Source: Cupriavidus sp. IDO
GTDB taxonomy: Bacteria > Pseudomonadota > Gammaproteobacteria > Burkholderiales > Burkholderiaceae
Direction: 5' to 3'
Length of the DNA stretch: 64,000 nt
Assembly (NCBI RefSeq): GCF_000812465.1
Contig: NZ_JWMA01000006.1
Span: 124,001-188,000 of the forward strand
The notes below the pieces were generated by a model. The model was not told the origin of the DNA and searched no databases. It saw nothing but the letters and a program-made list of their open reading frames with translations. Both the position numbers and the translations under genes were made by a program. Below are positions 43,389 through 52,141 of the stretch, in pieces. Each line of letters starts with the position of its first letter. The first letter of the stretch is position 1.

Positions 43389-43856
43389 TCAGGGCAGCAA
43401 GTGCGTATCGCCCGCGGCCTGTGGCGGCAACTTGATTGCCAGCGCCTTGAATTCGCCACTGGTTGCGACCGAGCCCGCATGCGCAGCGCCCTTCGGGATG
43501 ATGATCAGGTCACCAGGGCCGACCTCGCGCTGTTCGCTGCCCAGCCAGAATGTGCCCCTGCCCGAAATGACGTACTGGATCTCGTCGGCGCTGGTGTGAT
43601 AGTGCTTCGGCACGTTTCCCGATTGCACGGCAATGGTCCCGTGCGGCGTCGACACCAGCCCTTTCGTGCGCAGCGTGCCCATATTGGGAACCTGCGGTCC
43701 GATGTCTTCATTGGTCATCGCTGCCAGGTTGATGATCTGCGGCGTCAGCGCGGCCGGCGGGGTCTGCGCGTGAGCCTGCGGCAGCTCCACGCGGGCCGCA
43801 AGGTAGCCGCAAGCAAAGGCGGCCGGGACAGCAGCAAGAACGGCAAAGCGACGCAT
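43389..43856 (-). CDS. Exported cupin-domain protein
   Basis: 155 residues with an N-terminal signal peptide or membrane anchor (MRRFAVLAAVPAAFACGYLAA, likely cleavage near AHAQ). One cupin domain covers residues about 60-140. Motif 1 is HYHTSADEIQYVISGRG, with two His and a Glu as metal ligands, and motif 2 is GDLIIIPKGAAHAGS with the third His. The predicted location is the periplasm. Substrate and reaction are unknown. It stands alone between the tRNA gene and the CoA-transferase operon; the 135-base gap upstream shows nothing else. Confidence 0.8.
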   Translation of the reverse strand: MRRFAVLAAVPAAFACGYLAARVELPQAHAQTPPAALTPQIINLAAMTNEDIGPQVPNMGTLRTKGLVSTPHGTIAVQSGNVPKHYHTSADEIQYVISGRGTFWLGSEQREVGPGDLIIIPKGAAHAGSVATSGEFKALAIKLPPQAAGDTHLLP

Positions 43857-43991
43857 GTTTTTCTCCCTTGGGTTGACCTGCGGTCATCAGTGCATCGCCA
43901 CGAAGCCTGCGTCGTGCGGCACGGCTGGATTGTCTCACCGCGATGCGCGCCCATAAGTGGGGAAAACCCGTCCCGGATCAGGCTGTTCGGG

Positions 43992-45137
43992 TCATGCGCC
44001 GGCGATGCCTAATTCCGCCAGCACGGCGTCCGTATGCTCTCCCAGCAGCGGTGCCACGCCGAGCGGCCGGGCGGCGCTGGCCTGCCCCGGCAGGTTCGCC
44101 CAGGGCAGCTCGCCCAGCCCGGCCTGCGCCAACCGGGCAAACACACCGACTTCCCTGCACTGGGCGCTGCCGCGCAAATCGCGCGGATGGCCAATTCGCG
44201 CGAACAGCACATCGTGCTCGGTGAAGGCGGCCTCCCAGTGTGCCAGCGGCCGCGCGCGCAGCGCGGCGCCTACGCGCTGGCACAATTCCGCCGCACGCGG
44301 CAGGCGTCCGGCACTGGTGCGCAGCCCGGCGTCTGCCAGCCAGTCATGAAACCCGAGGAGCCTGGCGAGCCGGCTGAACATGGCGTCGTTGAGCATGCTC
44401 AGATAAAGCTGCCCATCAGATGCCTCGAACATGCCAGTCGGCGCGTTGGCCGCGGCGAGCTCGGCATCCGGGAACATGGCGTCGTCCAGCACAAGGTAAG
44501 ACTGCAGCGCGGCGCTGGCTTCCAGCAGCGATACCTGCACATGCCGCCCCTTGCCGCTGCGGGCTGCCTTGTAGAGCGCTGCCGAAGCCCCCTGCGCGGC
44601 GTACAGGCCGGTGCTGAGATCGACCAGGAAGAAACCGATGCGCCGTGGCTGGCCGGCGCTGTCCCGGTTGATATGCATCAGTCCGCTGAACGCCTGCATG
44701 GTGGTGTCGACCGCCGGCATCGCCGCCATCGGGCCGGTGTGGCCGTAACCGGAGATCGACACATAGACCAGTGCCGGATTGAGCGCGGCCAGGTCTGCGT
44801 AGCCCAGCCCCATCCGCTCGGCCACGCCGGGCCGGAAGTTCTGGATGATCACATCGGCCTGCTCGGCAAGCATACGCATGGCGGCGCGCCCGTCTTCCGT
44901 CCGCGCATCAAGCACCACGCTCTCCTTGCCCGCGTTGTAGGCAATCGAAATCGCGGTCTGTCCTTCGCGCACCCGCCCCATCTGCCTGGCCCAGTCGCCG
45001 ACCGGCGGTTCCGCCTTGATCACGCGCGCACCCTGCTGCCGCAGGATCAGCCCGCAGTAGGGCCCGGCAATGCCCTGGCTCAGGTCGAGCACCGTCAGCC
45101 CGGCCAGCATGCCTTCGTCGTCAGCATTCTCGTTCAT
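43992..45137 (-). CDS. CaiB/BaiF family (class III) CoA-transferase
   Basis: 381-residue family III CoA-transferase, moving CoA between acids through an aspartyl-CoA intermediate. The N-terminal GLTVLDLSQGIAGPYCGLILRQQGARVIKAEPP block is typical. YNAGKESVVLDART follows, and the catalytic aspartate is expected in the MPAVDTTMQAFSGLM segment. The length is slightly below the usual 390-410. It starts nine bases after the oxidoreductase gene, so it is the third gene of a Bug-oxidoreductase-CoA-transferase operon. The acid substrate is unknown. Confidence 0.9.
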   Translation of the reverse strand: MNENADDEGMLAGLTVLDLSQGIAGPYCGLILRQQGARVIKAEPPVGDWARQMGRVREGQTAISIAYNAGKESVVLDARTEDGRAAMRMLAEQADVIIQNFRPGVAERMGLGYADLAALNPALVYVSISGYGHTGPMAAMPAVDTTMQAFSGLMHINRDSAGQPRRIGFFLVDLSTGLYAAQGASAALYKAARSGKGRHVQVSLLEASAALQSYLVLDDAMFPDAELAAANAPTGMFEASDGQLYLSMLNDAMFSRLARLLGFHDWLADAGLRTSAGRLPRAAELCQRVGAALRARPLAHWEAAFTEHDVLFARIGHPRDLRGSAQCREVGVFARLAQAGLGELPWANLPGQASAARPLGVAPLLGEHTDAVLAELGIAGA

Positions 45138-45146
45138 GTTTGTTTC

Positions 45147-46160
45147 CTAGAGGTCCAGCATGACCTTGCCGATGGCGCGGCGCGACATCGTGGTCTCGAC
45201 TGCCTCGTACCAGTCCTGAAGGCGGAATCGCTGAAGCACTGGCGGCGGCAGCTCGCCCTTGTCGACGGCGTTGAGGATCCTGCCAACCATCTCCTGCACC
45301 TGCGGCGCAAAGCGGCGGCGCTCGTCGGTCAGGCCCCAGCCGATGTAGTAGCCGTAGTTGAAACCGATCAGCGTCAGGTTCTTCACCAGCAGCAGGTTCG
45401 CCGGCACTTGCGGGATGCGCCCGCTGGCGTAGCCGATCGACAGCAGCCGCGCGCCGGGGGCAGCGCAACGCAGCGAAGCATCGAACAGATCTCCACCAAC
45501 CGGATCGAACACGATATCGACGCCCCCGGCGGGACACAGTGCCTTGACTGCCGCCGCCAGCGTCTCCGGGTCGGGCGGCAGCGCATGCGTGGCGCCGTTG
45601 CGCAAGGCAGCCTCGCGCTTGGCCTCGGTGCTTGCCGTAGCGATTACGCGCGCCCCCATCAGCCGCCCGATCTGCACCGCCGCCGTGCCCAGCGCGCCGC
45701 TCGCACCGTGCACCAGCATGGTCTCGCCGGGCCGCAGCGCCGCGCGCCAGTCCAGCGCGGCCCATACAGTGCCGCAGGTGACCGGCAGCGCCGCCGCGTG
45801 CGCCAGATCGAGCGTGTCGGGCACGGGGTAGACCGTATCCGCCGTCGTGACCACTTCCTCGGCAAAGCCGCCCCAGTCGAGCGCCGCCGTTACGCGCTGG
45901 CCCGGACGCAGCCGGGTCACGTCTGGCGCAACCTCGATGATCTCGCCCGCGGCCTCCGTGCCCGGCGTAAATGGCAGCGGCGGTTTGCGCTGGTATTTGC
46001 CGGAGACAAACAGGCTCAGCGCAAAGCCCACGCCGGCATGCCGCACGCGGATGCGCACCTGACCCGGCGCGAGCGGCTGGCGCGGGATCCGTTGCAGCGC
46101 CAGCTCGCTCCAGTGGCACCAGCGTGAGCAGACCAGTCCCAGGTAGTCGTTCTCTTGCAT
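45147..46160 (-). CDS. Quinone-oxidoreductase-type MDR enzyme (zinc-independent)
   Basis: 337-residue medium-chain dehydrogenase/reductase of the NADPH:quinone oxidoreductase group. The ATG at 46160 has AGGA six bases upstream. The GroES-like domain opens with a variant N-terminus (MQENDYLGLVCSRWCHWSEL). The nucleotide-binding motif is VHGASGALGTAAVQIGRLMG near residue 150, and GGVDIVFDPVGG near 230 is typical. Zinc-site cysteines are absent. In family members it reduces quinones or enoyl-CoA/enone bonds with NADPH. Placed between a Bug protein and a CoA-transferase, a 2-enoyl-CoA substrate is plausible but inferred. Confidence 0.88.
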   Translation of the reverse strand: MQENDYLGLVCSRWCHWSELALQRIPRQPLAPGQVRIRVRHAGVGFALSLFVSGKYQRKPPLPFTPGTEAAGEIIEVAPDVTRLRPGQRVTAALDWGGFAEEVVTTADTVYPVPDTLDLAHAAALPVTCGTVWAALDWRAALRPGETMLVHGASGALGTAAVQIGRLMGARVIATASTEAKREAALRNGATHALPPDPETLAAAVKALCPAGGVDIVFDPVGGDLFDASLRCAAPGARLLSIGYASGRIPQVPANLLLVKNLTLIGFNYGYYIGWGLTDERRRFAPQVQEMVGRILNAVDKGELPPPVLQRFRLQDWYEAVETTMSRRAIGKVMLDL

Positions 46161-46171
46161 CGCCGATCCTG

Positions 46172-47143
46172 TCATTCGAGCGTGATGCCGACATCGTTGA
46201 TGATGCGGCTCCATTTGTCGCGGTCGCTCTTCATCACCGTGTCAAAGGCCTCCGGCGTGCCGCCCACCGGCACCAGGTTCAGGTCCTGCATCTTCTTTGC
46301 GACTTCCGGCAGGCGCACGATGCGCGCGACCTCGCGCGACAGCGCCTCGACCCTGGCCTTCGGCACGCCCGCGGGAAACAGCAAGCCCATCCAGGCATCG
46401 GGCTCGAAGCCCTTGTAGCCCGCTTCGCGGAAGGTCGGCACCTTTGGCAGCAGCGCCGAGCGCTCGGTGCCGGCAATGGCTACCGGCACCAGCTTGCCGC
46501 CCTGCAGCAGCGGCATGGCGGTGCCCACGGCAATGAAGCCCAGCTTGACATGGCCCGCTGCCAGGTCCGTCGCCAGCGGCGCACCACCCTTGTAGGCGAC
46601 GTGGTCCATCTGCAACCCCGCCTCGCGCCTGAACAGCTCGCCCAGGATATGCCCGGTGGTGCCGGCCCCGTAGGAGCCGTACGGATATTTGCCCGGATTG
46701 GCCTTGAGCAGCGCCACCACCTCGGGCAGCGTGCGCGCCGGGAAGTCCGGCGACACCGCCAGGATGGTGGACGAGATCGCCACCTCGCTGACCGGCGTGA
46801 AATCCGCGATCGGGTCATAGCCGATGCGCTGGTACAGCGAGGGGTTCTGCACGTGCGCGGTGAAGGTCAGCAGCGCGGTATAGCCGTCCTTCGCGGCCCG
46901 GGCCACGTATTTGGTGCCCGTGGTGGTGCCGGCGCCGGGCTTGTTGTCGACGATGACCGGCTGCCCCCAGGTTTTCGTCAGCTCCTGGCCGATCAGCCGC
47001 GCCACGGCGTCGTTCACATTCCCGGCCACCGACGGTACCACGATGGTCAGGGGGCGCGAGGGATAGGCTTCGGCCTCGGCGGCGGCACCATTCGCCACAG
47101 CGGCGGCCAGCACCACACCAAGCACAGCGGCTCTGATGAACAT
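46172..47143 (-). CDS. Bug-family (TctC-like) periplasmic solute-binding protein
   Basis: 323 residues from ATG at 47143; GGAG nine bases upstream supports it, while the longer open frame does not. A Sec signal peptide covers residues 1-24 (VLGVVLAAAVANGAAAEAEA). Family motifs are present in slightly variant form: PLTIVVPSVAGNVNDAVAR (the usual PPGG is replaced by SVAGN), VDNKPGAGTTTGTKYVAR, YGSYGAGTTGHILGELF and HVAYKGGAPLATDLA. The altered first motif may indicate a different ligand from the paralogue at 40487-41503. It leads the operon facing the LysR gene. Confidence 0.92.
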   Translation of the reverse strand: MFIRAAVLGVVLAAAVANGAAAEAEAYPSRPLTIVVPSVAGNVNDAVARLIGQELTKTWGQPVIVDNKPGAGTTTGTKYVARAAKDGYTALLTFTAHVQNPSLYQRIGYDPIADFTPVSEVAISSTILAVSPDFPARTLPEVVALLKANPGKYPYGSYGAGTTGHILGELFRREAGLQMDHVAYKGGAPLATDLAAGHVKLGFIAVGTAMPLLQGGKLVPVAIAGTERSALLPKVPTFREAGYKGFEPDAWMGLLFPAGVPKARVEALSREVARIVRLPEVAKKMQDLNLVPVGGTPEAFDTVMKSDRDKWSRIINDVGITLE

Positions 47144-47286
47144 TCGGTTTGTCTCCTGTGTGCGGCTCCCTGCTGTGTCCGAGAGATGCCTTGCCCGCAG
47201 TCTAGGCCAGTGCCCCGCACCGCGCGATTCCTGCGCGGACCGACGCAAGTCCTGCCGGGAATGGCGGCCGGACGCAACACAGGCTT

Positions 47287-47292
47287 TACAAT
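47287..47292 (+). promoter_or_regulatory. -10 candidate for the LysR-type regulator gene
   Basis: TACAAT 37 bases upstream of the LysR ATG, without a clear -35. The 185-base divergent interval (47144-47328) should hold the operator; ATTCC (47227-47231) and GGAAT (47258-47262) face each other there, but the 26-base spacing is too wide for a standard LysR T-N11-A site. Confidence 0.35.
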
Positions 47293-47328
47293 GCGCCGAC
47301 CCCACTCTTGCGCGACAACGCGGGCGCC

Positions 47329-48228
47329 ATGCGATTCGAGGATCTTGAAGCCTTCCTGGTTGTCAGCGAGCACGGCAATCTGCACCGCGCCGCCGACACC
47401 CTGGGCATGACCCAGTCCGGCTTGTCCAAGACGCTGGCACGGCTGGAAGGCGAAGCCGGCATGCCGCTGTTCGAGCGCACCCCCCGCGGGCTGGTGCCGA
47501 CCAGCGTGGGCCGCACCCTGCTCGCCCACGCGCGCCGGATCTCGCTGGCCGCCAGCGACATGCGCAACGAGCTGGCCGAGCAGCGCCTGGCGCGGACCGG
47601 CTCGGTGCGCCTGGGAGCGATTCCGTACCTGGTGCCTTCATTGCTCTCGCCACTGCTGGCCCGCTTCTTCATCAGCCGGCCGCTGGCCGTTTTCTCGATT
47701 GACACGCACCTGAGCGCGCGGCTGATGGCGGTCCTGCAAAGCGGCAATGTCGACCTGATCCTCGCGGCCCGCCCCACCAGCGTGCCCGAGGATGTCTGCG
47801 GCCTGCCGCTGGGCCCGCTGACCATGCAGATCGTCGCCCGCACCGGGCATCCGCGCCGCGCGGCCTTCCACACGCTGGCCGACCTGAGCGAAGAGCGCTG
47901 GGCCGTGCCCGCCAGCTCGCTCTACCTGCGGCAATGGCTGGAAGAGCGCTTTACCTCGATCGGCCTGCCGCCACCCCGCGTGGCCGTTGAAAGCACGGCA
48001 TCGCCGATCGCGTTCGGCGAACTGCTGCGCCAGTCCGACCTGCTTGGCATCATGCCGCCCCGCATCCTGAAACAGGCTGAAGGACAGGGACTGGCGGCCA
48101 TCGAAGGCCCCGGCATGTCATGGCAGCATGAGCTGGCCATGTTCTGGCGGGCGAGCGGATACCTGTCGCCCATCTGCCAGGATTTCCGGGATGCGGTGGT
48201 GAAATGGTGCGAGGAAATGGAGATCTGA
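47329..48228 (+). CDS. LysR-family transcriptional regulator
   Basis: 299 residues from ATG at 47329 (MRFEDLEAFLVVSEHGNLHRAA). The winged HTH spans residues about 1-60 (ADTLGMTQSGLSKTLARLEGEAGMPLFERTPRG), with the PBP2-like co-inducer domain behind it. It is divergent from the Bug-oxidoreductase-CoA-transferase operon, and LysR proteins usually control such a neighbour and themselves. The inducer is probably the imported carboxylate or its CoA ester, inferred from context. Confidence 0.92.
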   Translation: MRFEDLEAFLVVSEHGNLHRAADTLGMTQSGLSKTLARLEGEAGMPLFERTPRGLVPTSVGRTLLAHARRISLAASDMRNELAEQRLARTGSVRLGAIPYLVPSLLSPLLARFFISRPLAVFSIDTHLSARLMAVLQSGNVDLILAARPTSVPEDVCGLPLGPLTMQIVARTGHPRRAAFHTLADLSEERWAVPASSLYLRQWLEERFTSIGLPPPRVAVESTASPIAFGELLRQSDLLGIMPPRILKQAEGQGLAAIEGPGMSWQHELAMFWRASGYLSPICQDFRDAVVKWCEEMEI

Positions 48229-48267
48229 CTGGCGATGGGGATTGCCCCCATCGCCTGACGACGCCGC

Positions 48268-49338
48268 TTACTTTTCAGCCAGCACCTTGCGCACGGCATC
48301 CGTAACCTGCGCCACCACGCCTTCGCGCCAGTCGTCGGTATCGCCGTAGAAAGCCTTCCACATGGCCTGCTTGATCAGCGTGCGCTGGTTCTCGTCGGCC
48401 TCGGGATGGCGATGCAGCCAGTGGTCGCCGCGCAGGGCATCGAGGACTTCGCTCACCGGCAGCGTGCCAAATTCCAGGGCGATGCCGGCATAGTCGACGG
48501 AGGGCAGCGTTTCCGGTACCGCCAGCCAGGCCAGGCCGGTCAGGTTGGCCGAAGTCGATGAGCCGTCATAGATCGAGGTGACGTCGCTACCCCAGATCTT
48601 GCGCGTGCGGGCGACCTGCCCGGTCTCGTCCGGACCCATGTAGATCGATTCGCCATAGCCCCAGGGCCCGAGCCCGGTGTGGATGTCGATCCAGCGCAGC
48701 GTTTGGCGGCCGGCGCCGAAGCGCGCCAGTACCCGCCGCAGCGTGTAGTTGCTCCAGGTAGCCTTGTCGCCGCCGAAGAACATGCCGTCCGGCTCCTGGT
48801 ACTGGCCGCCACTCACCGCGGCCTGGTACCACTGCATGCCGCGCTCGGCGACCATTTTCATCAGCTGCGCCTGGTCGACATCGGACGGCGGCCATTGAGG
48901 CGGCAGCAGCAGCGGCGAGACCTCCGCATACGGCGTGTTGTACGGCAGCGGCTGCGTGAAATCCATGAAGTTGCGGTTCAGGTCAACGTTGTCCTCGTTG
49001 ACCCGCCGCAGGTGCGAAAAGCCATAGGGATTGATCGCGTGGACCAGCAGCAGGCTGATACCGGTGGCCTCGCAGTCGGCCAGCAGCGAGGCGTCTTCCA
49101 GTATGGCGACCTGCGCGCCCGCGCCGCAGAAACCCTCCGCGCCGTGCGTGCCGGAGGTGATCATCAGGCAATGGCGGGCATCGGCCGCGCCGGTCCAGGC
49201 CACGTCCATCGCCAGGTCTTCGCCCGCGCTGCCGCGCTTGGTGGGATGGGGGAACTCCGCCAGCGTCGCCCCCGCGCCGCGCGCGGCGGTCAGGAACTTC
49301 TGGCGGGCTTCGGCATAACTGCGCGAGAACTGACTCAT
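48268..49338 (-). CDS. DUF2817 family, M14-like carboxypeptidase-fold protein
   Basis: 356 residues. The zinc carboxypeptidase-type pattern is visible: ITSGTHGAEGF (H-x-x-E, residues about 62-65), NVDLNRNF (Asn-Arg), WIDIHTGLGPWG (His) and ALEFGTLP (candidate catalytic Glu near 308). No signal peptide is seen, so it should be cytoplasmic. Family members are annotated as M14-related and few have known substrates; a peptide or amide hydrolase is the reasonable guess. It is the last gene in the direction of the peptide-uptake cluster, 75 bases after the unrecognised 253-residue gene, and converges with the LysR gene. Confidence 0.8.
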   Translation of the reverse strand: MSQFSRSYAEARQKFLTAARGAGATLAEFPHPTKRGSAGEDLAMDVAWTGAADARHCLMITSGTHGAEGFCGAGAQVAILEDASLLADCEATGISLLLVHAINPYGFSHLRRVNEDNVDLNRNFMDFTQPLPYNTPYAEVSPLLLPPQWPPSDVDQAQLMKMVAERGMQWYQAAVSGGQYQEPDGMFFGGDKATWSNYTLRRVLARFGAGRQTLRWIDIHTGLGPWGYGESIYMGPDETGQVARTRKIWGSDVTSIYDGSSTSANLTGLAWLAVPETLPSVDYAGIALEFGTLPVSEVLDALRGDHWLHRHPEADENQRTLIKQAMWKAFYGDTDDWREGVVAQVTDAVRKVLAEK

Positions 49339-49413
49339 GGCGGCGCACCGTCGCGAATGGCAATGCAGGCATTAGACGCCAATTCCGGCCGGCTTGCCAG
49401 CGGGCGCGGGGCG

Positions 49414-50175
49414 CTAGAACAGCGATCCGGTACTGCCGGCAGGCGCCGCGTCTTCCGGCCCCCACACGCCCGGGGAACCGAATGCCTGCGGATGCATTTC
49501 AATCCCGGCCGCGGCGAGCTGCGCGGTGGACAGCACCAGGTGACGCGCCAGCCAATCGTGCAGGCTGCGCAGGAAACGGATGTTGTCGACGCTGTTCGAA
49601 GCCGCAATCAGGCGTTCCAGCTTGATGTGCGCGGTATAGACGTCCAGCAGGTTGGTGGCCCGCAAGCGCGGTGGCGTGGTGGGGCTGCGCTCGATCGCCA
49701 GGATGCGGCGGACCTGCGCCGTCGTGATCTCGCCCGTGCGCTGGTACTGCTCGTAAACTGCCTCAAGCGGCGCAAAGCGCACGGTGGGTTGCACGCGCGG
49801 CACCGCGGCGGCCTTTTCCATGCGGAGCACGAGGTAGCGGATGGCGGCGGCGCGCTGCGCGGCCTCGGCCTGCGCGGCCGTAGGCCGGCGGGCGCGGGCC
49901 GGTGGCGGCAGATTGCCTGGCTCGGCCAACCGGCTGACGACATCGCGCTCGGTGTAGTCCGGCACTTGCGCAAGCAGCCCCGCATGCAGCACTGCAGCGC
50001 GGGCGCAGTCTTCGCCGAAAGGATATTCGTGGCCGGCAGGGTCTCGCAGGATGTAGGCCTGGCCGGTGGGGAAGCCGTGATGCCGCCTGCTGTTGCCGCG
50101 CGCGTGGCAACGCGTGTCGAGATCGACGAAATCCTTGCGTACGGGAATCCAGCCCCCGTCCTGTGCCTGGGTCAT
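49414..50175 (-). CDS. Unrecognised protein, 253 residues
   Basis: I do not recognise a family. The start at 50175 (MTQAQDGGWIPVRKDFVDLD) is preferred because the longer frame has no ribosome binding site or sensible N-terminus. The N-terminal part (residues about 35-65) contains GQAYILRDPAGHEYPFGEDCAR, which looks like a folded module with a single Cys. The middle is Ala/Arg-rich and helical, and the C-terminal half (LLDVYTAHIKLERLIAASNSVDNIRFLRSLHDWLARH) is a helical region of about 60 residues. No signal peptide or membrane segment. It lies 100 bases downstream of the M55 peptidase gene and in the same direction; a role in the peptide cluster is possible but unsupported. Confidence 0.6.
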   Translation of the reverse strand: MTQAQDGGWIPVRKDFVDLDTRCHARGNSRRHHGFPTGQAYILRDPAGHEYPFGEDCARAAVLHAGLLAQVPDYTERDVVSRLAEPGNLPPPARARRPTAAQAEAAQRAAAIRYLVLRMEKAAAVPRVQPTVRFAPLEAVYEQYQRTGEITTAQVRRILAIERSPTTPPRLRATNLLDVYTAHIKLERLIAASNSVDNIRFLRSLHDWLARHLVLSTAQLAAAGIEMHPQAFGSPGVWGPEDAAPAGSTGSLF

Positions 50176-50275
50176 GAGTCTGCGGTATTGCCTGGAGAAG
50201 ACGGCGGAGGCGCTGCACGGCCCGCGCCGCAAACCGCTATTGTCGCCGATCCCCGGCCATGCGCGGCTGAAACGG

Positions 50276-51094
50276 CTACTTCAGCATGAACGACATGGCC
50301 GACAGGCAGTTCAGCATGCGCACTGCGGACTGGACCGAATCGGCACCAAAAGACAGCGTGACGCCGTCGATGCGATCGAGCGCCGGCCACTGGCAGAACA
50401 GGTCTGCGTGGGCGGAAGTCTGCGTCTGCAGCCGGCAGGTCACCGGGGCCGCGATCTGCAGGCAACTGGCCCGGGCACGCTCGCGCACCGCGGTTTCGGC
50501 TGCCGCGGCAATGGCTTCGCGCGCCGCGGCCGGCGAAAGCGTCGTACCGCTGCCGAAGCCGGCCGCGGACTTGGTCTCGACATAGCGCACCCACGGCATC
50601 AGCGCCTGCGTCTCCTGCACGAAGACATCGTCGCCGCTGGCCAGCAGGACCGGCACGCCGAACTCTCCCGCCAGCGCCGCGTACAGGCCGGCTTCGCCCA
50701 GTTCCTGGCCGTTCAGCCAGACCCGGGCAAATGCGCTGCTGTTGATGGTGTGCGCCAGCACGCCGCGGCTCTGCGCGCGGCCGTGGTAGCCGATCATGAA
50801 TACGCCGTCGCAGCCCGTCTCCACCCCGGCCATCATGCCGAGGTAGCGAGGCTTGCCCAGCACGACCCGGGCGCGCGGGTCGAGCTGGTCAGGCAGCAGG
50901 TTGCGGAAGCCGCCGTGCGAGTCATTGACCAGCACCTGTGTGGCGCCGCCGGCAAAGGCGCCCTGCACGGCGGCATTGGCTTCGGCAGTCATCCATGCGC
51001 GCGCGCGCTCGTACTCGCCGTTGCCGGCCCGTGTCTGTTCAGCGTGGAAAACGCCGGCAATGCCTTCGATGTCAGTCGAGATCAGGATTTTCAT
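50276..51094 (-). CDS. M55 family D-aminopeptidase (DppA-like)
   Basis: 272-residue zinc peptidase matching Bacillus subtilis DppA, which releases D-alanine from D-Ala-containing di- and tripeptides. Key residues fall at the same numbers as in DppA: D8 and E10 (STDIEG), H60 (NDSHGG), H104 (GYHGRA) and the active-site H115 (VLAHTI), with the last Glu ligand near E134. The ATG overlaps the stop of the P1 peptidase gene as ATGA. Next to an ABC peptide importer, a role in recycling D-amino-acid peptides, for example from cell-wall turnover, is a sensible inference. Confidence 0.92.
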   Translation of the reverse strand: MKILISTDIEGIAGVFHAEQTRAGNGEYERARAWMTAEANAAVQGAFAGGATQVLVNDSHGGFRNLLPDQLDPRARVVLGKPRYLGMMAGVETGCDGVFMIGYHGRAQSRGVLAHTINSSAFARVWLNGQELGEAGLYAALAGEFGVPVLLASGDDVFVQETQALMPWVRYVETKSAAGFGSGTTLSPAAAREAIAAAAETAVRERARASCLQIAAPVTCRLQTQTSAHADLFCQWPALDRIDGVTLSFGADSVQSAVRMLNCLSAMSFMLK

Positions 51095-52134
51095 GATGAA
51101 GACGCTGCCAGTTCCGGCATCAGGTCCAGCAAGGCGCGCCGGCTATGGCCATCGCGTCCCTGTACGGTTTGGGCGCACCACAGCGCGCGCAGGATGGCCT
51201 GCTCGACGCTGTCGGCAGCGGCCCTGAACAGCGGATCGAGCCGGCTCTCGTGGACCATGGCCACCGCAGGCATCGGCATGTCCGCGTGCTGCGGCACCGT
51301 ATAGGCGGTGGAGAATGCCAGCGCGATGTCGCCGGAGCCATGCCCGAACACGGAGCCGGTGCGCGCCAGCCCCGCACCGGCACGCAGCGACAGGCGCCGC
51401 AGCTGGCGCGCGTCCAGCGGCGCATTCGTGGCCACGATCATGATGATCGAGCCCTTCTCCGGCCCGGCCGCCTGCTGCGCAAGCCGCTCCGCCAGCATCG
51501 CGCCAACCGCGCGGCCCGCGATGGTCAGCGACTCCGGCGTGCCGAAATTGGCCAGCACCAGTGCGCCGACGCAGTAGCCGCCGGCCATTCGTGACGCAGA
51601 GCCGATGCCACCCTTCACACCGAACGACGACATGCCGCGCCCTGCCCCGACCGCGCCCTGTTCAAACTCCGTATCCGCCGACGCACAAGCCGTTGCGTAG
51701 TGGCGGCCGTTGACGACCATCGCCTGGATATCGTTGAGATAGCCGTCGTTGCACTCGAACACCAGCGGATTCACGGTAGGCAGCGAGCGCCCGACTTCCG
51801 GATTGGCCGTGATGGCCTCGCGAATCTGAGCCTGCGCCACCGCGCCGACGGAGAAAGTATTGGTCAGAGCAACGGGCGTTTCGAGAACGCCAAGCTCTTC
51901 GACCTGCACCAGCCCCACGCTCTTGCCGAATCCGTTAATCACGGTGGCGGCAGCCGGCACCTTGTCGATGTAGGGATTGCCCGCGTGCGGGCGGACGACG
52001 GTCACGCCGGTCTGCAGGCCCGCCTCGTCCAGCGTGCAATGGCCGACGGTCACGCCGGGCACGTCGGCAATGCTGTCGAGCGCGCCGGCCGGCAGCGTGC
52101 CGATGGCCGGCATTCCGCGCATGGTGTCCGTCAT
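51091..52134 (-). CDS. P1 family peptidase (DmpA-like aminopeptidase)
   Basis: 347-residue Ntn-type hydrolase of the DmpA/P1 family, which matures by self-cleavage before a serine. The processing site is recognisable as Gly228-Ser229 in EKGSIIMIVATNAPL, giving a large alpha and a smaller beta chain. Characterised members release N-terminal D- or L-amino acids, or cleave beta-peptides. Other family motifs are GVTVGHCTL, NDGYLNDI and GRGMSSFGVKGGIGSAS. It overlaps the downstream M55 gene by four bases and follows the permease gene by seven, so it belongs to the transporter operon. Confidence 0.92.
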   Translation of the reverse strand: MTDTMRGMPAIGTLPAGALDSIADVPGVTVGHCTLDEAGLQTGVTVVRPHAGNPYIDKVPAAATVINGFGKSVGLVQVEELGVLETPVALTNTFSVGAVAQAQIREAITANPEVGRSLPTVNPLVFECNDGYLNDIQAMVVNGRHYATACASADTEFEQGAVGAGRGMSSFGVKGGIGSASRMAGGYCVGALVLANFGTPESLTIAGRAVGAMLAERLAQQAAGPEKGSIIMIVATNAPLDARQLRRLSLRAGAGLARTGSVFGHGSGDIALAFSTAYTVPQHADMPMPAVAMVHESRLDPLFRAAADSVEQAILRALWCAQTVQGRDGHSRRALLDLMPELAASSS

Positions 52135-52141
52135 CGCAAAC

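Noticed and set aside
47227-47262. ATTCC...GGAAT as a LysR operator
   Set aside because: The 26-base spacer does not fit T-N11-A sites and the arms are only five bases.
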